Of a stretch of DNA of 64,000 nucleotides, positions 34,226 through 46,059 are shown in pieces. Source of the stretch: Corbicula japonica (taxonomy: Eukaryota > Mollusca > Bivalvia > Venerida > Cyrenidae); NCBI GenBank assembly GCA_038501625.1, contig JAZAYU010000227.1, forward strand, positions 1 through 64,000, given 5' to 3'. Numbering within the stretch: the stretch's first letter is position 1; each line of letters opens with the position of its first letter. The translations under genes were made by a program, and so were the position numbers. Under the pieces are notes generated by a model. That model searched no databases, was not told the DNA's origin, and saw nothing but the letters and a program-made list of their open reading frames with translations.

Positions 34226-37200
34226 TCACAATATATCACCATTGACTTTGTTGAGGAAAGCTAATACATTAGATTTAGATTGTAGATAGGCTTCTTTAGC
34301 TTTTTCATCTGGCCAGTATTTATCACTTAACAGGTTTTTCACATTCTGGTCATAATGAGCTTTCAGAGAAGCTTGTGCTGTCCGAGACTGTACCCCCTTT
34401 GGAATGTAATCGCTGGCTTCTCTATCATTGAACACTTTATTATCATCAATAAAATAATCTGCTATTTTTTTAGCACCAGACAAGAGTTGAAATTTAGCCC
34501 TCTTTAACCTTTCTCTCCTCTTTTTACTTTTACTGATTTTACCATTTTGGATCTGATGCAATGACTTCATTTTATCAACATTATCTTTTGAAAGACTACT
34601 GTCACACTGATCACCGGAAGTTTCACTTTGTTGTGCTGGGATATTCAAAACTTCATCTGAATCATTAGCTGTCTGATCTGGGTCGTCTGGGCTGTTCGAC
34701 TGGTCACCATCTAGTAACAGACTGGTTTCCCACTCTACCCTAACTAGCTTAAATAACTCCATAGCAGCATGTGCATCTATCACAGAGCAATGGGATCCAA
34801 CTTGAATCTTTTTTCCTAAAATAGTATAACCATATATCAGTAGTAAACTAGTATATAAAAATTAGCATTTTTTGTATTTTTTTATATACCTGTAGGTTTA
34901 ACACATGATCTACAGGTTGTACATTGTTTGCTTCTTGGTAATAAATAACCTAATGGATCAAAAAGTGAACAGTGTAAATCCTTACCAAGAAGTGTAGATC
35001 CTGATCAGACAGCACAGATATGCAGGCTGGTGGATCTGGATCTACTCTGTTCATCCATGTAATAAGTCATAAATATGGTGGAAAGTGTTAAAAACCTTTC
35101 AGAACATAAACAAGAGGGTCCATAGGACCCTGGGTCGCTCACCTGTCAACAACTACTCAATGGTTGCAAGAGTTGTGTGCAAGTTTGGTAAAATCAAGTC
35201 AAATTAAAAAAAAAATTAAGCTGCTATTGTGGAGAAAATGTAACTAGATGATATTCTATAACAAATATCTAAGCTCTAGGCCTTACGGTTTCAGAGAAGA
35301 AGATTTTTAAAGATTTACTATATAACACGATGTAATAAAACTAGTGACCCCCGGGGCGGAGCCATTTTCAACCCCAGGAGAATAATTTGAACAACTTTTG
35401 TAGAGGACCACTACATGATGACACATACCGAATACCAAGGTTCTAGGCCTTGTGGTTTTAGAGAAGATTTTTTAAAGTTTTCCCTATATAAGTCTATGTA
35501 AAACAAGTGACCCCTGGGGAGGGGCCATTTTTGACCCCAGGGGGATAGTTTGAACAATTTTGGTAGAGGACCACTAGATGATGCTGTATATCAAATATTA
35601 AGGCTCTAGGCCTTGTGGTTTTAAAGAAGAAGATTTTCATGTTTTTCCTATATAACTATATGTAAACCAAGAAGACCCTAGGCGTGGCCGATTTTGGCCC
35701 AGGGGACATAATTTGAACAATTTAGTAGACATCCATTAGACAATGCTACTTACCAAATATCTAAGCTGTACGCATTGTGGTTTGTGAGAAGAAGATTTTT
35801 AAAGATTTCCTATATAAGTCTATGTAAAATGAAGTGACCCCTGGGGCGGGGCCAATTTTGACCCCAGGGAAATAATTTGAACAATCTTTGTAGAGTTCCA
35901 CTAGAGGGTGCTAAATGCCAAATATCTAAGCTCTAGGCCTTGTGGTTTCAGAGAAGAAGATTTTTAAAGTTTTTCCTTTAGGTTGCCATGGCAACCAGAG
36001 TTCTGCATTGAATTTATTTCTTTGAACAAATTTGGAAGAGCTTCATGCAAGGAACATTCGTGACAAGTTTCATCAACTTTGGCCCAGGGGTTTAAGAGGA
36101 GATGTTGTTTAAAGTAAAAGTTTACGGACGACTGACGGACGGAAGGACGCCGGACAAATTGCGATCACAAAAGCTCACCTTGTCACTACGTGACAGGTGA
36201 GCTAAAAATGAGTAGCCGATATGCCATAAAATGTCTTTTCTCAAAAGTCTCCTAGAATCCCTAAAGCTGAAAAGATGTGTGCAAGCAAAGCAGGACTTTA
36301 CTAGTTTTAACAGTGTTATAATTTTATTATTATTATAAATTAAAAATGAGCAATTTACAAACAACTTTGGCTGCAAAATTATCCAATCAGTTTTAAAATA
36401 TTCTAAAAGACAAATTAATGGAAAATACACAATGTTTTCACAAATCAACCCACCAAAAAATAAATCCAATACGTCGAATAGAAACCCCAAATGCCCCTAA
36501 TCCCTCTGATAAAGTTAGAATAAAAACATGAAGGCCTGTATGACAGGTCAATTCAAAACAAGGTTAATCTTTGAAGAGCAAGGAACTTTAAAACCTTGGC
36601 ATAGGTCTAGGTTCATGGAAGAGCTAAGCACAGATATTTCTATGTTGAACCATATTAAGCTGCACATCTGCTGTCTGATAAGAGTCCACACTGTTTACAT
36701 TTCCATTAATAACTGTAACATACTGCTATGCAAAATAAATGGAAAAGATTTTAATGCTTTTAAGTTACAAAATAGAAAGTAATTTATACACATACAACAG
36801 GTAAAGTTTACCCAGTAATTCATTTTTAGAAATTTAGTAAAAATAGAGAGAAAACAAGAAAGGCAAGTTACCTAATAATTTGTCGGCCATATTTTTCAGC
36901 GATATGGGTGGTTTCATTTTCATCCTGGCGTTCAGATGCTTACATTTCTGTGTGTCCCGTGTCAGATGTCTAGGATGACCAAATCCAAGCACCTTGAAAT
37001 CATTGTGTATTCCATGGCCAATCACTATCTTGTCCTAAATACAAATGATGAAAATAATTGTAATTTTCAGTTCAAATCAAATCAAATCAGCGACATGAAG
37101 AAAATAAGGTTTGTTAACATCATAATTGCAGTGTATGAAAACGAAATTTAAAATTTGGAATATAAATTTTTTATACACAAATGTTATGAAAAATAAAAGA

Positions 37201-38418
37201 AATATGCGCGAAATTATGGAGACATTCATATTAGATAGAAAAACTGTCACCTTGGAGAACTGTTTTGGCAGATACTGGTAACCTGAGGTGACAGATTTTT
37301 CCATCTTCCCCTCACAATTCGGCAAGATACATAGGAAAATTCTAGTAATACCTTGATAATGTCATGTATCTGGGACAGTGCACTTTCAATTGGAATAGCT
37401 TTCTTCATATGGGCCCTTGTAATGCCACTCCATCGTGTGCGATACGTATAAATAGCCTCAAGAGGACGAGCATAAATATCACAGAGCACTTGTCCGTCAT
37501 AATCTACAATACTGCAACGCCCTAAAAAATAACCAAACAAATATATTATGTGCCACACCAGCTTCTATATGTTATTATTTAAGTATATTACTCTGTAACT
37601 GGCAAAATGACTTGTTTGGGCTGATTCTATTGCCAGTAATGGGCTATTTTTTCAAATGAAAAAGTATCTAATTTGTCTTTTGATTAAACATTCTTAATTC
37701 AAAGTTTTCAAAGTCTGTAAAATTGCCATAATTTGAAACCAAACTCACTTAAAGGTCATTAATAATTGCCTCTTAACCCTCAATGCGCCATCTGATCAGG
37801 ATCTACACTGTTCACTTTTTAATTCAAGAAGAAAACAGTGTGGTCCTGATCAGACGTGCCAACTGATCTGGATCTACACTGTTTGCACATGTGATAAAAG
37901 GTCAGAGTAAACTTTTCTCTACAGAGGGAACATTTCAAGTTCAACATACCGAGTGCACTTCTGTCACCTGACACGCCCACAAACTCACAGTCCAGAGACA
38001 CATACTGTGATGTAGGAGGTAAACAAATGGAAACATCTTTAACTTCTTGATTCACATCCACTGCCTTATGTACACTAAAGTTTAATTCAGATTGCTTTTC
38101 AGTACTATCTATTTCATCAGCATGTTTCTTGTTACAGACACGTTTCTGTCCTTTCTGTCCTTCATTCTCGGGTTCACACTGGTTTACATGATCAGTGTCT
38201 TCCTCAGTCTCACTGGTCACTTTAGCACATGATGTAAGCAATTCTTCGTCAGCCTCCACTACATTATCGGTGTTATCAGATAGGTTAAGTACCTGGTCTT
38301 TACACACAGATTCTACCTTTGACACTACATTGAAGTTACAAGCTCCTTTTAAATCAATATCAATAATCAGTTCACATTCCTCAGGAACAAACTTCTGTTT
38401 CTTTCTTGCTGGTTCCAT
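34226..38418 (-). CDS. DEDDh 3'-5' exonuclease, ISG20/AEN/ISG20L2-like
   Basis: Four coding exons on the minus strand: 38418-37950, 37521-37352, 37034-36872 and 34815-34226. All introns are GT-AG, frames join exactly, and the total is 1392 nt for 463 residues. The protein removes nucleotides from RNA or DNA 3' ends; relatives include nucleolar ISG20L2 (rRNA processing), AEN (apoptosis nuclease) and ISG20. Visible motifs: ExoI YVSLDCEFVGV (residues about 139-149, Asp and Glu); RCSIVDYDGQVL and YRTRWSGIT; ExoII GHGIHNDFK (about 219-227, Asp); HLTRDT; ExoIII HCSVIDAHAAMEL (His about 276, Asp about 281). The N-terminal 138 residues are acidic and unconserved. The tail carries a basic patch, KSKKRRERLKRAKF, that could serve nucleolar targeting. 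Which relative is the true orthologue cannot be settled here. Confidence 0.9.
34890..35095. repeat. TTAA-type MITE, diverged, in intron 3
   Basis: It holds the family blocks AGTGTAGATCCTGATCAGAC and TGGATCTGGATCTAC and ends GGAAAGTGTTAA. Other copies lie in WDR11 introns. Confidence 0.5.
35110..36205 (+). mobile_element. Helentron-like element D in intron 3 of the exonuclease gene
   Basis: It starts ACAAGAGGGTCCATAGGACC (hairpin GGGTCC/GGACCC), then GCTCACCTG. About five core units follow (CCCCTGGGGCGGGGCC, CTAAGCTCTAGGCCTTG), then an ACGG-like microsatellite near 36123-36155. The 3' hairpin TGTCACTACGTGACA is followed by GGTGAGCTAA. The end motif CAGGTGAGC is the inverse of the start motif. 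Same family as the element at 50712-53500. Confidence 0.75.
37773..37915. repeat. TTAA-type MITE fragment in intron 1
   Basis: It begins TTAACCCTCAATGCGCCATC and carries GATCAGGATCTACACTG and its mirror. The right end is poorly defined. Confidence 0.5.
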
Positions 38419-38428
38419 CTCAAGACTA
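38419..38428 (-). promoter_or_regulatory. Splice acceptor of a 5' UTR intron
   Basis: On the minus strand TATTTTTAG precedes TCTTGAG and the ATG at 38418. A coding exon opening seven bases after a good acceptor implies a non-coding first exon upstream, at higher coordinates. Confidence 0.5.
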
Positions 38429-38623
38429 AAAATACAAATACATGTATGCTTAACAATGACAATATAACATTACGCTATTCAAAATGGATGTAACTTAAAT
38501 AACAAAATTTCTGTATTTTTCTTGAAAAAGAACAGGTGTTTGAAAATTCAAAATCAAAGCTTGACAATTTTATAGAGTGTATAACTGACTTTCATTTCGG
38601 AAGATGTTACGTAATTATGATAA

Positions 38624-39358
38624 CTAGAATGTGTCCTTGGACACTGATGACCCTACTGCTGCAACATAATTTTTAATAACAAAGGGCCATAACTCTGGTA
38701 AAAATGGTCGCAGGAAAAAATCCTTTCTTTACCATCATCCTGCTTGATCATCTGTGCAAGTTTGAAAAAAAAAAACTGCCTGATAGTTTAGGAGGAGTTA
38801 ACGCCACAAGATTTAATTACTGAGATTAACAAAGGGCCATAACTCTAGCAAAAATGGTCACAGGAAAAAATCCTTTCTTTTCCATCATCTACACATCCTC
38901 CTTGATAATCTGTGCAAGTTTGAAAGATATCAGCCTTATAGTTTAGGAGTTCATGCCACAAGATTTAAATACTGAAATTAACAAAGGGCCACAACTCTAG
39001 TAAAAATGGTCACGGGAAAAAATCCTTTCTCGACCATCATCTACACATCCTGCTTGACCATCTGTGCAAGATTAAAAGAAATCAGCCTTATAGTTTAGGA
39101 GGAGTTGGCGCCACAAGATTTATTTACTGAAATTAACCAAGGGCCATAACTCTGGTAAAAATGGTAGCAGGAAAAAATCCTTTCTTTACGATCATCTTCA
39201 CATCCTGCTTGATCATCTATGCAAGTTTGAAAGAAATCTGCCAAATAGTTAAGGAGGAGTTGATGCCACAAGATTTGGGGACGTACATACGGACGTACAG
39301 ACGTACGGATGGATGGACGAATGCAACTCTATATGCCTCCCACTTTGTGGGGGCATAA
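38624..39358 (+). mobile_element. Helentron-like element C, same family as B
   Basis: CTAGAATGTGTCCTTGGACA at the start, about four core units (AACAAAGGGCCATAACTC), a GACGTAC short repeat, and the terminal hairpin CCCACTTTGTGGG with GGCATAA. It would lie in the 5' UTR intron of the exonuclease gene. Confidence 0.7.
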
Positions 39359-39956
39359 AAATACAAAGTTTAGAAATAGCTTAAACTTTAATGCAATTTC
39401 TAGCTCATAAAATCATTGACATTTTTTTTATTTTGATTTTACCATTCTGGATAGCTGATTTCTTTATGGGTTTTTTTTCTAACAAGTAACAATAAACATT
39501 CTATGCTAAACTGATTGTCAAGTTAAAATTCTAATCAATGATTATTGCCGAGCAGCTAAATATGCCCATGCTTGAACTATCATAATTTTTTCCATTAACC
39601 GCAGGATAAAGTTTTTTACTTTGGTCTTTGGATGTTACGATCTGTCTCATTTGGGTGAACATTTTTATCACAAGTTTTGACCTTTAGATAGCATGTTAGT
39701 GTGAACTTCACACATGAGGTAGGGTTATACTTCATGCACACAACACTTGCATTTTTATTATAGTGAACTCTAACATAAAGTTTTGATCATATCCATAGAA
39801 GGGTTGCCAAGATATGCACTGGACAAAGGACTTGTGAATGTGATGGACAGACATATGGATAAGGCACTCATCACGAAGTTCTTGACATTCTGGGAGCAGG
39901 AATATGAAAAGTTCATTTTGTTCTAGATACATATTTCTTAAAAATTCAGAAAATAT

Positions 39957-40090
39957 AAGATCATAAAAATAAATCTGGAGTCAAGACACAAATCTTCAGC
40001 ATCTGATTGGCTGAAATAATGATGGTTCTCCATTTCAGCCAATCTGTTTGCGATTCAGACTGGTCTCCAATCATAGTTTTATGATCTTTG
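39957..40090. repeat. Palindromic MITE, copy 3
   Basis: It carries CAGCATCTGATTGGCTGAAA and mirrored CATTTCAGCCAATC, ending in TTTTATGATC. Diverged member of the 29128 family. Confidence 0.6.
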
Positions 40091-40599
40091 ACCCTTATGA
40101 TTTCGGTTTAAACCTTGGTAATTTCTTGACTGTTGGTTTTCCTTTCCAGGTAAATCTGTTTAGATGAATTGGTACCTTGTTCTTGAAACTAAGAAATAGG
40201 GCACGCCAGCTCATCACATTCTTCAACCACTTGCTTTGATTTCCAATTCAAAACTGTAACGAATAAATAAAGTGTAAAATAAACATGTCTGTGCGTTAAA
40301 ACATGAATACAACAATTATTACCAATTCTTGTTGCACACAGGAACAATTCACACCAGTGTATTATTATTTGTAAAAATTGAGTTATTCATAACCATTTAT
40401 TTACTGAAATATGGGCCACATAAGGCCCCCAGCTAAACTGCTATAGTGCTCAACAGGTGTCTACGACTACCCTACCAACAAACTGGATTGTTACCACAAT
40501 AGAATAAAAGAAACACAAACAGATGATGCGTATTAATATAGTTAAAATCAACATGCAGTAAATAAAGTTTCGTACAAACATAGAAGCCACGTAAACGAT

Positions 40600-40677
40600 G
40601 ATTATTTTCCGCACGTGCATCATACGTTACGAGATTAGTTGTTGCTGTCTTTCTAGATCACCGGAAGTGCTTGCATT
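40600..40677 (-). promoter_or_regulatory. Candidate 5' end of the exonuclease gene
   Basis: A CpG-bearing stretch with the E-box GCACGTGC (40612-40619), ACGTTACG, and a CCGGAAGTG ETS-type site at 40661-40669 that reads CACTTCCGG on the gene strand. It is the first such cluster upstream of the 38418 ATG. No TSS evidence is available; this is inference from motifs and from the required upstream exon. Confidence 0.25.
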
Positions 40678-42480
40678 GGGTAGGTATAAAATACGCAATG
40701 GAAAAATGGACCGCAATGGAAACAAAATACGCAATGGAAATAAAAAAAGTATTTTTTGTAAATATTTTTGTTTTATATGAATAAATAACACTGATTGAAT
40801 ATTTTATAATCAAGAACATTATATAATATTAGCTAGGTGTCCGGGTTTTCCATTCGGAAATATTATTGAAATGCCTACTTTAAACGCTGCGCAATGGAAA
40901 TTCCCGTGCGCGCAATGGAAATGTACATCTAGGATATTTTGCTTTTTTATTGTATTAGTTTGTAATTGCTCAGTAAAATTTATTTAGTTAAGAAATGAAA
41001 CTGTAATCGAACATGAAACGAACTACATTTAGTAGATTGACGGTTTTAGAATATCGCCAAATGGAAGTTACATGTACGAAATGGAAATGTAAAACTTATT
41101 TCTTCACTATTTTGAATGCATGTAGGATTAATCACACGTTCTAGTTATAATATAATTAAAGGAGTACCTTTATAAATTGAATAAGTTTTCATAAAAATCA
41201 AATTCAATTTTGAGGCTTATTTGAAGACCGCGGTTGTGTAGATATTTCGTGCGCAATGGAAATTTTCATGTACGCAATGGAAAATGAAAATCACGATCTT
41301 CAACTAACTTTGTGTTCGCAAATGCAAATGAACACATGCATAAGCTTCAGAGCGTTAGTCTTATAAATAATCAAAGAAATTATTCGTACAATTATTACTT
41401 ATAACTGGAATAAAAATATGTTTCAAGACTACGCAATGGAAATGCACATGTACGCAATGAAAAAGAAATCACGATTGACGAGTGCAAACAAACAAAACTA
41501 TAATAAAGAATACATAAATTTGTAAAAAAAAAAAGTCTTTTTTTTTTTTTTTTTTTTTTTTGGCGTTCACCTTTTCGGCGTGTAAGCGTGGTGCTGCGCT
41601 TTTGGATAGGAGACCGCCATATTGCAGGCTCAGCACCTCCGACTTCGGATCTCCTTGCGGGTCCTCCTATACCGACCCCCGCCGAATCGGTCGTAATGCT
41701 AACCCTTACACCCTGAGCGCCAAGGAGGGAAGCTATTACTACCATTTTTAAAGTCTTTGGTATGACCCGGCCGCGGATCGAACCCACGACCTCCCAGTCC
41801 GGAAGCGGACGTTCTACCTACTGAGCTAACCGGGCTGGTAAGTCTTATTTCATATGTCGGGGCCTATTTAAGGACCAGGTCCGATCATTGTAATAATGAT
41901 CGCCCATTCGATTGTGTAGATATTTCGTGCGGAATGGAAATTTTCATGTACGCAATGGAAAATGAAAATCACGATCTTCAACTAACTTTGTGTTCGTAAA
42001 TGCAAATGAACACATGCATAAGCTTAAGGGCGTTACTCTTATAAATAATCAAAGAAATTATTCGTACAATTATTACTTATAACTGGAAAACACCTCAATG
42101 AATAAAAATATGTTTCAAGACTACGCACTGGAAATGCACATGTACGCAATGAAAAAGAAATCACGATTGACGAGTGCAAACAAACAAAACTATAATAAAG
42201 AATACATACATTTGTAAAACAACAGTCTTATTTCATATGTCTGCGCCTATTTAAGGACCAAATTCAACACCAGAGAATTTAAACCATTTAACACGGTCTC
42301 TTTAAAGGAAAACACAGTTGCGCGAATTCATTCCCCCGCGAATATGTTATTTTCGGGTTTTGCGCGAAAATTCGTCTCCGCGAAATCAAATGATGCTACA
42401 GTATAGATAGTCGGGACCTATTTAAGGTCCAGGTCTGACCATAATGGTCGTCCATCCGACTGTGTCTATAATTGTCGTTT
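40678..42480 (+). repeat. MULE left terminal inverted repeat
   Basis: Contains at least a dozen CGCAATGGAAA motifs, many in pairs 21 bp apart, and three modules with CCTATTTAAGGACC (near 41867, 42247, 42427). A module of about 330 bp (41220-41530) is repeated at 41915-42235. The inner limit is uncertain. Confidence 0.7.
41540..41839 (-). mobile_element. tRNA-derived SINE
   Basis: Head on the minus strand with an A box TAGCTCAGTAGG (41828-41817) and a B box GGTTCGATCC (41784-41775), then a body of about 200 bp and a long A tail (T run near 41540-41561). It is flanked by AAGTCTT at 41533-41539 and 41840-41846. The paralogous module near 42225 shows the empty site (AACAGTCTTATTTC), which confirms the insertion. 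Confidence 0.82.
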
Positions 42481-42849
42481 TGCCTTTTTTATTGGCGTAG
42501 TTAAAACGTTCTGCTCTTTTTCTTTTTACCTGGTTTGGTTTTTTCCGGCCGTTGGAGTTTCCATTAATGTTCTGGTATGGATCGAAATTTTACTATTTAA
42601 TGGTGTAATTACTGAGTTGTGCTTAACCCGGGGCTAGGCGGCGTGGATAGTAATATGCATTCCCATTACTGCCCATGAACAGGCTAAATCAAACCAAGCC
42701 TGCAGTATTTTCATATTTGTCGTGTTCGGTGTCTTTCAAAGTTCCCCTTTCATCTATTTCATTAAAGGTCTGGCCAATCGTATCAACGCGGCGATCTCCG
42801 GCAAGCGTGATCCGAGTGAGGTCTGGCGTCATTACTTGAAATTACAATT

Positions 42850-43480
42850 CCACTGTTTTGTCGTCCTTTATCCTCGCGAAACTTTTTTCTTAAGATTCTC
42901 GTTGTTGTTCAGTTAAATTTGACCACGCGTCTATGTCTATCAGATGATGAGCAAAATCCGGCGCCAGTTTATAGTTGCCTTTATTTCTTATTGCGCGACA
43001 TCGTTCGATTTTTTTTCTCCGTTGATCACCTCGTACAATAGTTCAATAAATTTAGGTATGTCCGTCGACTTCAAAGTTTTAAGAATATGGTTAGCGCTTT
43101 CGCTATTGTTGTTCGTCCAATTTTGTGTTATGCGATTTTTTTCGCGGCGGCTCAATGACATGGCTGACTACAAGGTGTATCGGTTTATTTTCAAAGTATG
43201 GTTGGAATTTCTTGTCTGTGATATTATTATCTTTGCTGGCTATGAATTGTTTCAGGCGTTCAACTCGGGTGTCGAACAATATATTCAACCAATGCCAACA
43301 TTGTCCGGTAAGTATGCGAAACTGTCTGGTATATTTCCAAACCATGTAACCCGTCTTTTAAAGTGTTGTGCACCTTTCGGAGAGGCTTTCAAAGTCTGAA
43401 ACATCGGGTGTATTACCAGAATATGTGGATCGAGCGGCTGTGGTTCTAGAGGTATGTAATTCCTTTTTCCTGCTGTCATC
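42850..43480 (-). pseudogene. MULE transposase, C-terminal remnant
   Basis: Minus-strand pieces resemble the C-terminal region of MULE-type transposases: TNNNSESANHILKTLKS with TDIPKFIELLYEVI, then after a shift RAIRNKGNYKLAPDFAHHL and AWSNLTEQQRES. The motif order N-x-E-S-x-N-H, then G-x-Y-x-L, is typical of these transposases as I know them. Frameshifts and stops make it non-functional. The plus-strand 151-codon frame at 42944-43399 overlaps it and is taken as a shadow. Sequence upstream of about 43480 could not be placed. Confidence 0.5.
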
Positions 43481-43569
43481 TTCTCTGTGCAATATTCATT
43501 GTTTCGCTTTATTATACAAGCTACAAAACTTAAAGAGAGATAGACCGAGGTAGGTTTCATTGTCAAACA

Positions 43570-45810
43570 TTCTATTGGAAGTATATCGGTATATAACTTG
43601 TAATTGGGGAACTAATTTGCACAGCACGAATTATGTTGATATTATAATTATTCTGACGTTTCTATATAAATTTATGTAAATGTATATATTATAGAATACA
43701 TCGCCGTGGTTTCGCGCATGGTAAATGCGCAAAAATTACACTACATAAAATTGCACACATCACATGTTGAGCTAGAAATATAAAGTGGCGCAAAAATGCG
43801 TGATTATATCTTTATCGCGAAAATCTTTCCTGCGAAAGATAAAGATATCACTCATGAAAACTGTGAGATAAATGAGTTTATTGAGAATCACATTTCATTC
43901 TGTTCAGGAGGATACAAATATTCTAAACTAATTTACACTTTACAATGTTCTAACTGCACCATTCATATTTTTTAATTTCTCAGCAAGGATTCGGGATATA
44001 CACTTCAAACTTAAAATATTACAAGTTACATTATTTTCACTTGTTTGTATGAAACATTTATTAAATTCTGTTCACGCGTTTAGAAAACACTTGACATTTA
44101 ATCAATGAGTAAAACCAAAAGTCACAAAATTGTCTTTATATTCTCCGTAAACGAAAATTCATGTCTCATTGTTTTTTTATCGATGTAGTTAGAACATTGG
44201 TTTTAAGTGTATTTATATTAAAAAAATAAAACAAAGGGTTTTGGTACAAAAATGTCTGATAAAATAAACTAACAACTGTATGATATTTCCATAATAGGTC
44301 TTATCAAAATATTTCATAAGGTCTCTTATGTAATCCATTATCTGTGAACGCCCTTAGACATATCAACTATCAGGGTCCAATAAACAGCTTAGCAGGATAT
44401 CAATTAGGGGGCCGTCCGGTTACGATGTCTAAATAAAACGATAAATGCCCCTTTTAAGCTCCGCCCTTTTGAAAACGAAGCTAGCAAGCCGCGCCCTCTT
44501 GCCTCAACACAATAAATTCAAACACTCAATTTATCAATAATTTATAAAAGAACCCGATTTATATGTTTTATGTATCTGCAAGACAGCTAATGACGAATCA
44601 GTGAAATATATAAAATTGAATGAAGATATACAAAACTGTGTCAATTAACCATTCCAGTTTTCATACCCAAATTCAAGTTTGATATCACATATATGCAGTT
44701 TCAGCATGTTTTCCATATTTTATATAATAGCTCTTTATAGCTAGACCCCTTAAAATACATAATAAGATTAAGCTTCTGGGATTATGCATTACTATTTTAT
44801 GTGATTTTCATTTCCCAAAAACAGATAACAATACAATTTAAATAAGCAACTAAATAATCTAGAACAAACAAATGTAATTAACTTTTACATTAAAAAGTTT
44901 AAGCGTTTTTGTTCGAAACAATCACAACACAATTCATTGAACAGCACTTTTTCGCTATTGAGATTTTTATAATTTTTTCCGTTATAACGATGAACGTGCA
45001 AGGAGGAGTGTAGTGGGCCCTTAAATAATGAACATTAGAAAGATAATGAAATCAGATACTGACACAGATATATCGTTATTTATTAATTATTCATTGCGAA
45101 TTTGACATGCAAGAACAAAACAAGTGATTTTAATGAAACCCTTAAATTCGATGATTTATATCTTCAATAATAAAATTATGTTACAAAATTTGCGCCGCCC
45201 AAATATTAAATCCTGCCTACACCCCTGATAATTGTTAATTAAATTCATTTACTTTCAAACCATTATCTACCAAATCCTCATTATAATAAATAAAGGGACC
45301 CTTAGTTATTTACCAAATTATACATTATCACTAACAGTTCCTCTTTATAATTAATTTTGTTGTAGCAAATTCTTTTATCTTTCCTAATCTGCCAGTAATC
45401 TCGGACCCCTGGTGGGAACAAAGACGCCTAGGTGTGAAATGCAATGGTGTACTGGCATTAACGTGTCAGATGTGTGCTACTGGTATTCCACTGGTTAAAC
45501 TTTTTGCTAAAAGGCCCTTCTAAAAATCTGATGTCCACAAGTAAATTGACACAGTCATGTTGGTAAAAATACATATAGTTAAAGTAATAATAAAGTAAAT
45601 GCGACAAACGAATTGTGATCCTTCTTGTACGAGGTCCTTTTTCTACAGATTTATATTAATTTGAAATATTAAAAAAATCTTCTGATATATGTAACCCAAT
45701 CTGGGTGAATGCATTAACTTATCCGTTAATTTAGATAAAGTTAAACGTTAGAGTAATAAGCTCAGCTCCTATGTCAAAATGCATAATTAGATTAAAAGAC
45801 TTGTGAAACA
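43570..45810. other. MULE interior, no clear coding sequence
   Basis: AT-rich. It contains a palindrome at 43806-43848 (ATATCTTTATC mirrored by GATAAAGATAT). This should hold the missing central transposase or its introns, but I could not identify any exon. Confidence 0.4.
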
Positions 45811-45818
45811 TTACTTAC

Positions 45819-45890
45819 CTCACAGAGAAGACAATCGTCCACACATTTCTTCTGGCACGAACCACACGGGAATCTGCACTTTCGTGGCAT
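45819..45890 (-). CDS. Candidate first exon of the MULE transposase
   Basis: ATG at 45890, then 24 codons rich in Cys (KCRFPCGSCQKKC, DDCLLCE), ending exactly at a consensus donor GTAAGT (45818). The CxxxxCxxCxxxC spacing looks like the start of a PHD or zinc-ribbon domain. It lies just inside the right arm on the strand of the C-terminal remnant. The next exon was not found. Confidence 0.45.
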
Positions 45891-46059
45891 TATAACAATT
45901 AATGTCTTCGTTATCACACAGAGTTCTTTAAAGTAACTTGATGTTATATCACACTGCACAACACACAATATAACGAAGGAAAGCCTTTAGTGATGTAAAT
46001 GTCATGTCAGAATTAACTTATTGCCGATCCATTGACTGCCTGTCTATGGAAATTATTTT

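Noticed and set aside
41560..41787. Frames over the 41.5-41.8 kb region on both strands as genes
   Set aside because: They fall entirely within the tRNA-derived SINE and its A tail.
41765..41836. A functional tRNA gene on the minus strand
   Set aside because: A and B boxes are present, but the anticodon arm does not fold properly and the sequence continues into a SINE body with A tail and target duplication.
42300..42420. CpG-rich block with GCGCGAA motifs as a CpG-island promoter
   Set aside because: It lies within the MULE left arm among repeated modules and resembles a dispersed repeat; no gene starts nearby on either strand.
42944..43399. Plus-strand 151-codon frame with hydrophobic stretches, as a membrane protein gene
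   Set aside because: It lies opposite the MULE transposase remnant, has no supporting homology I recognise, and its hydrophobicity follows from the AT-rich complement.
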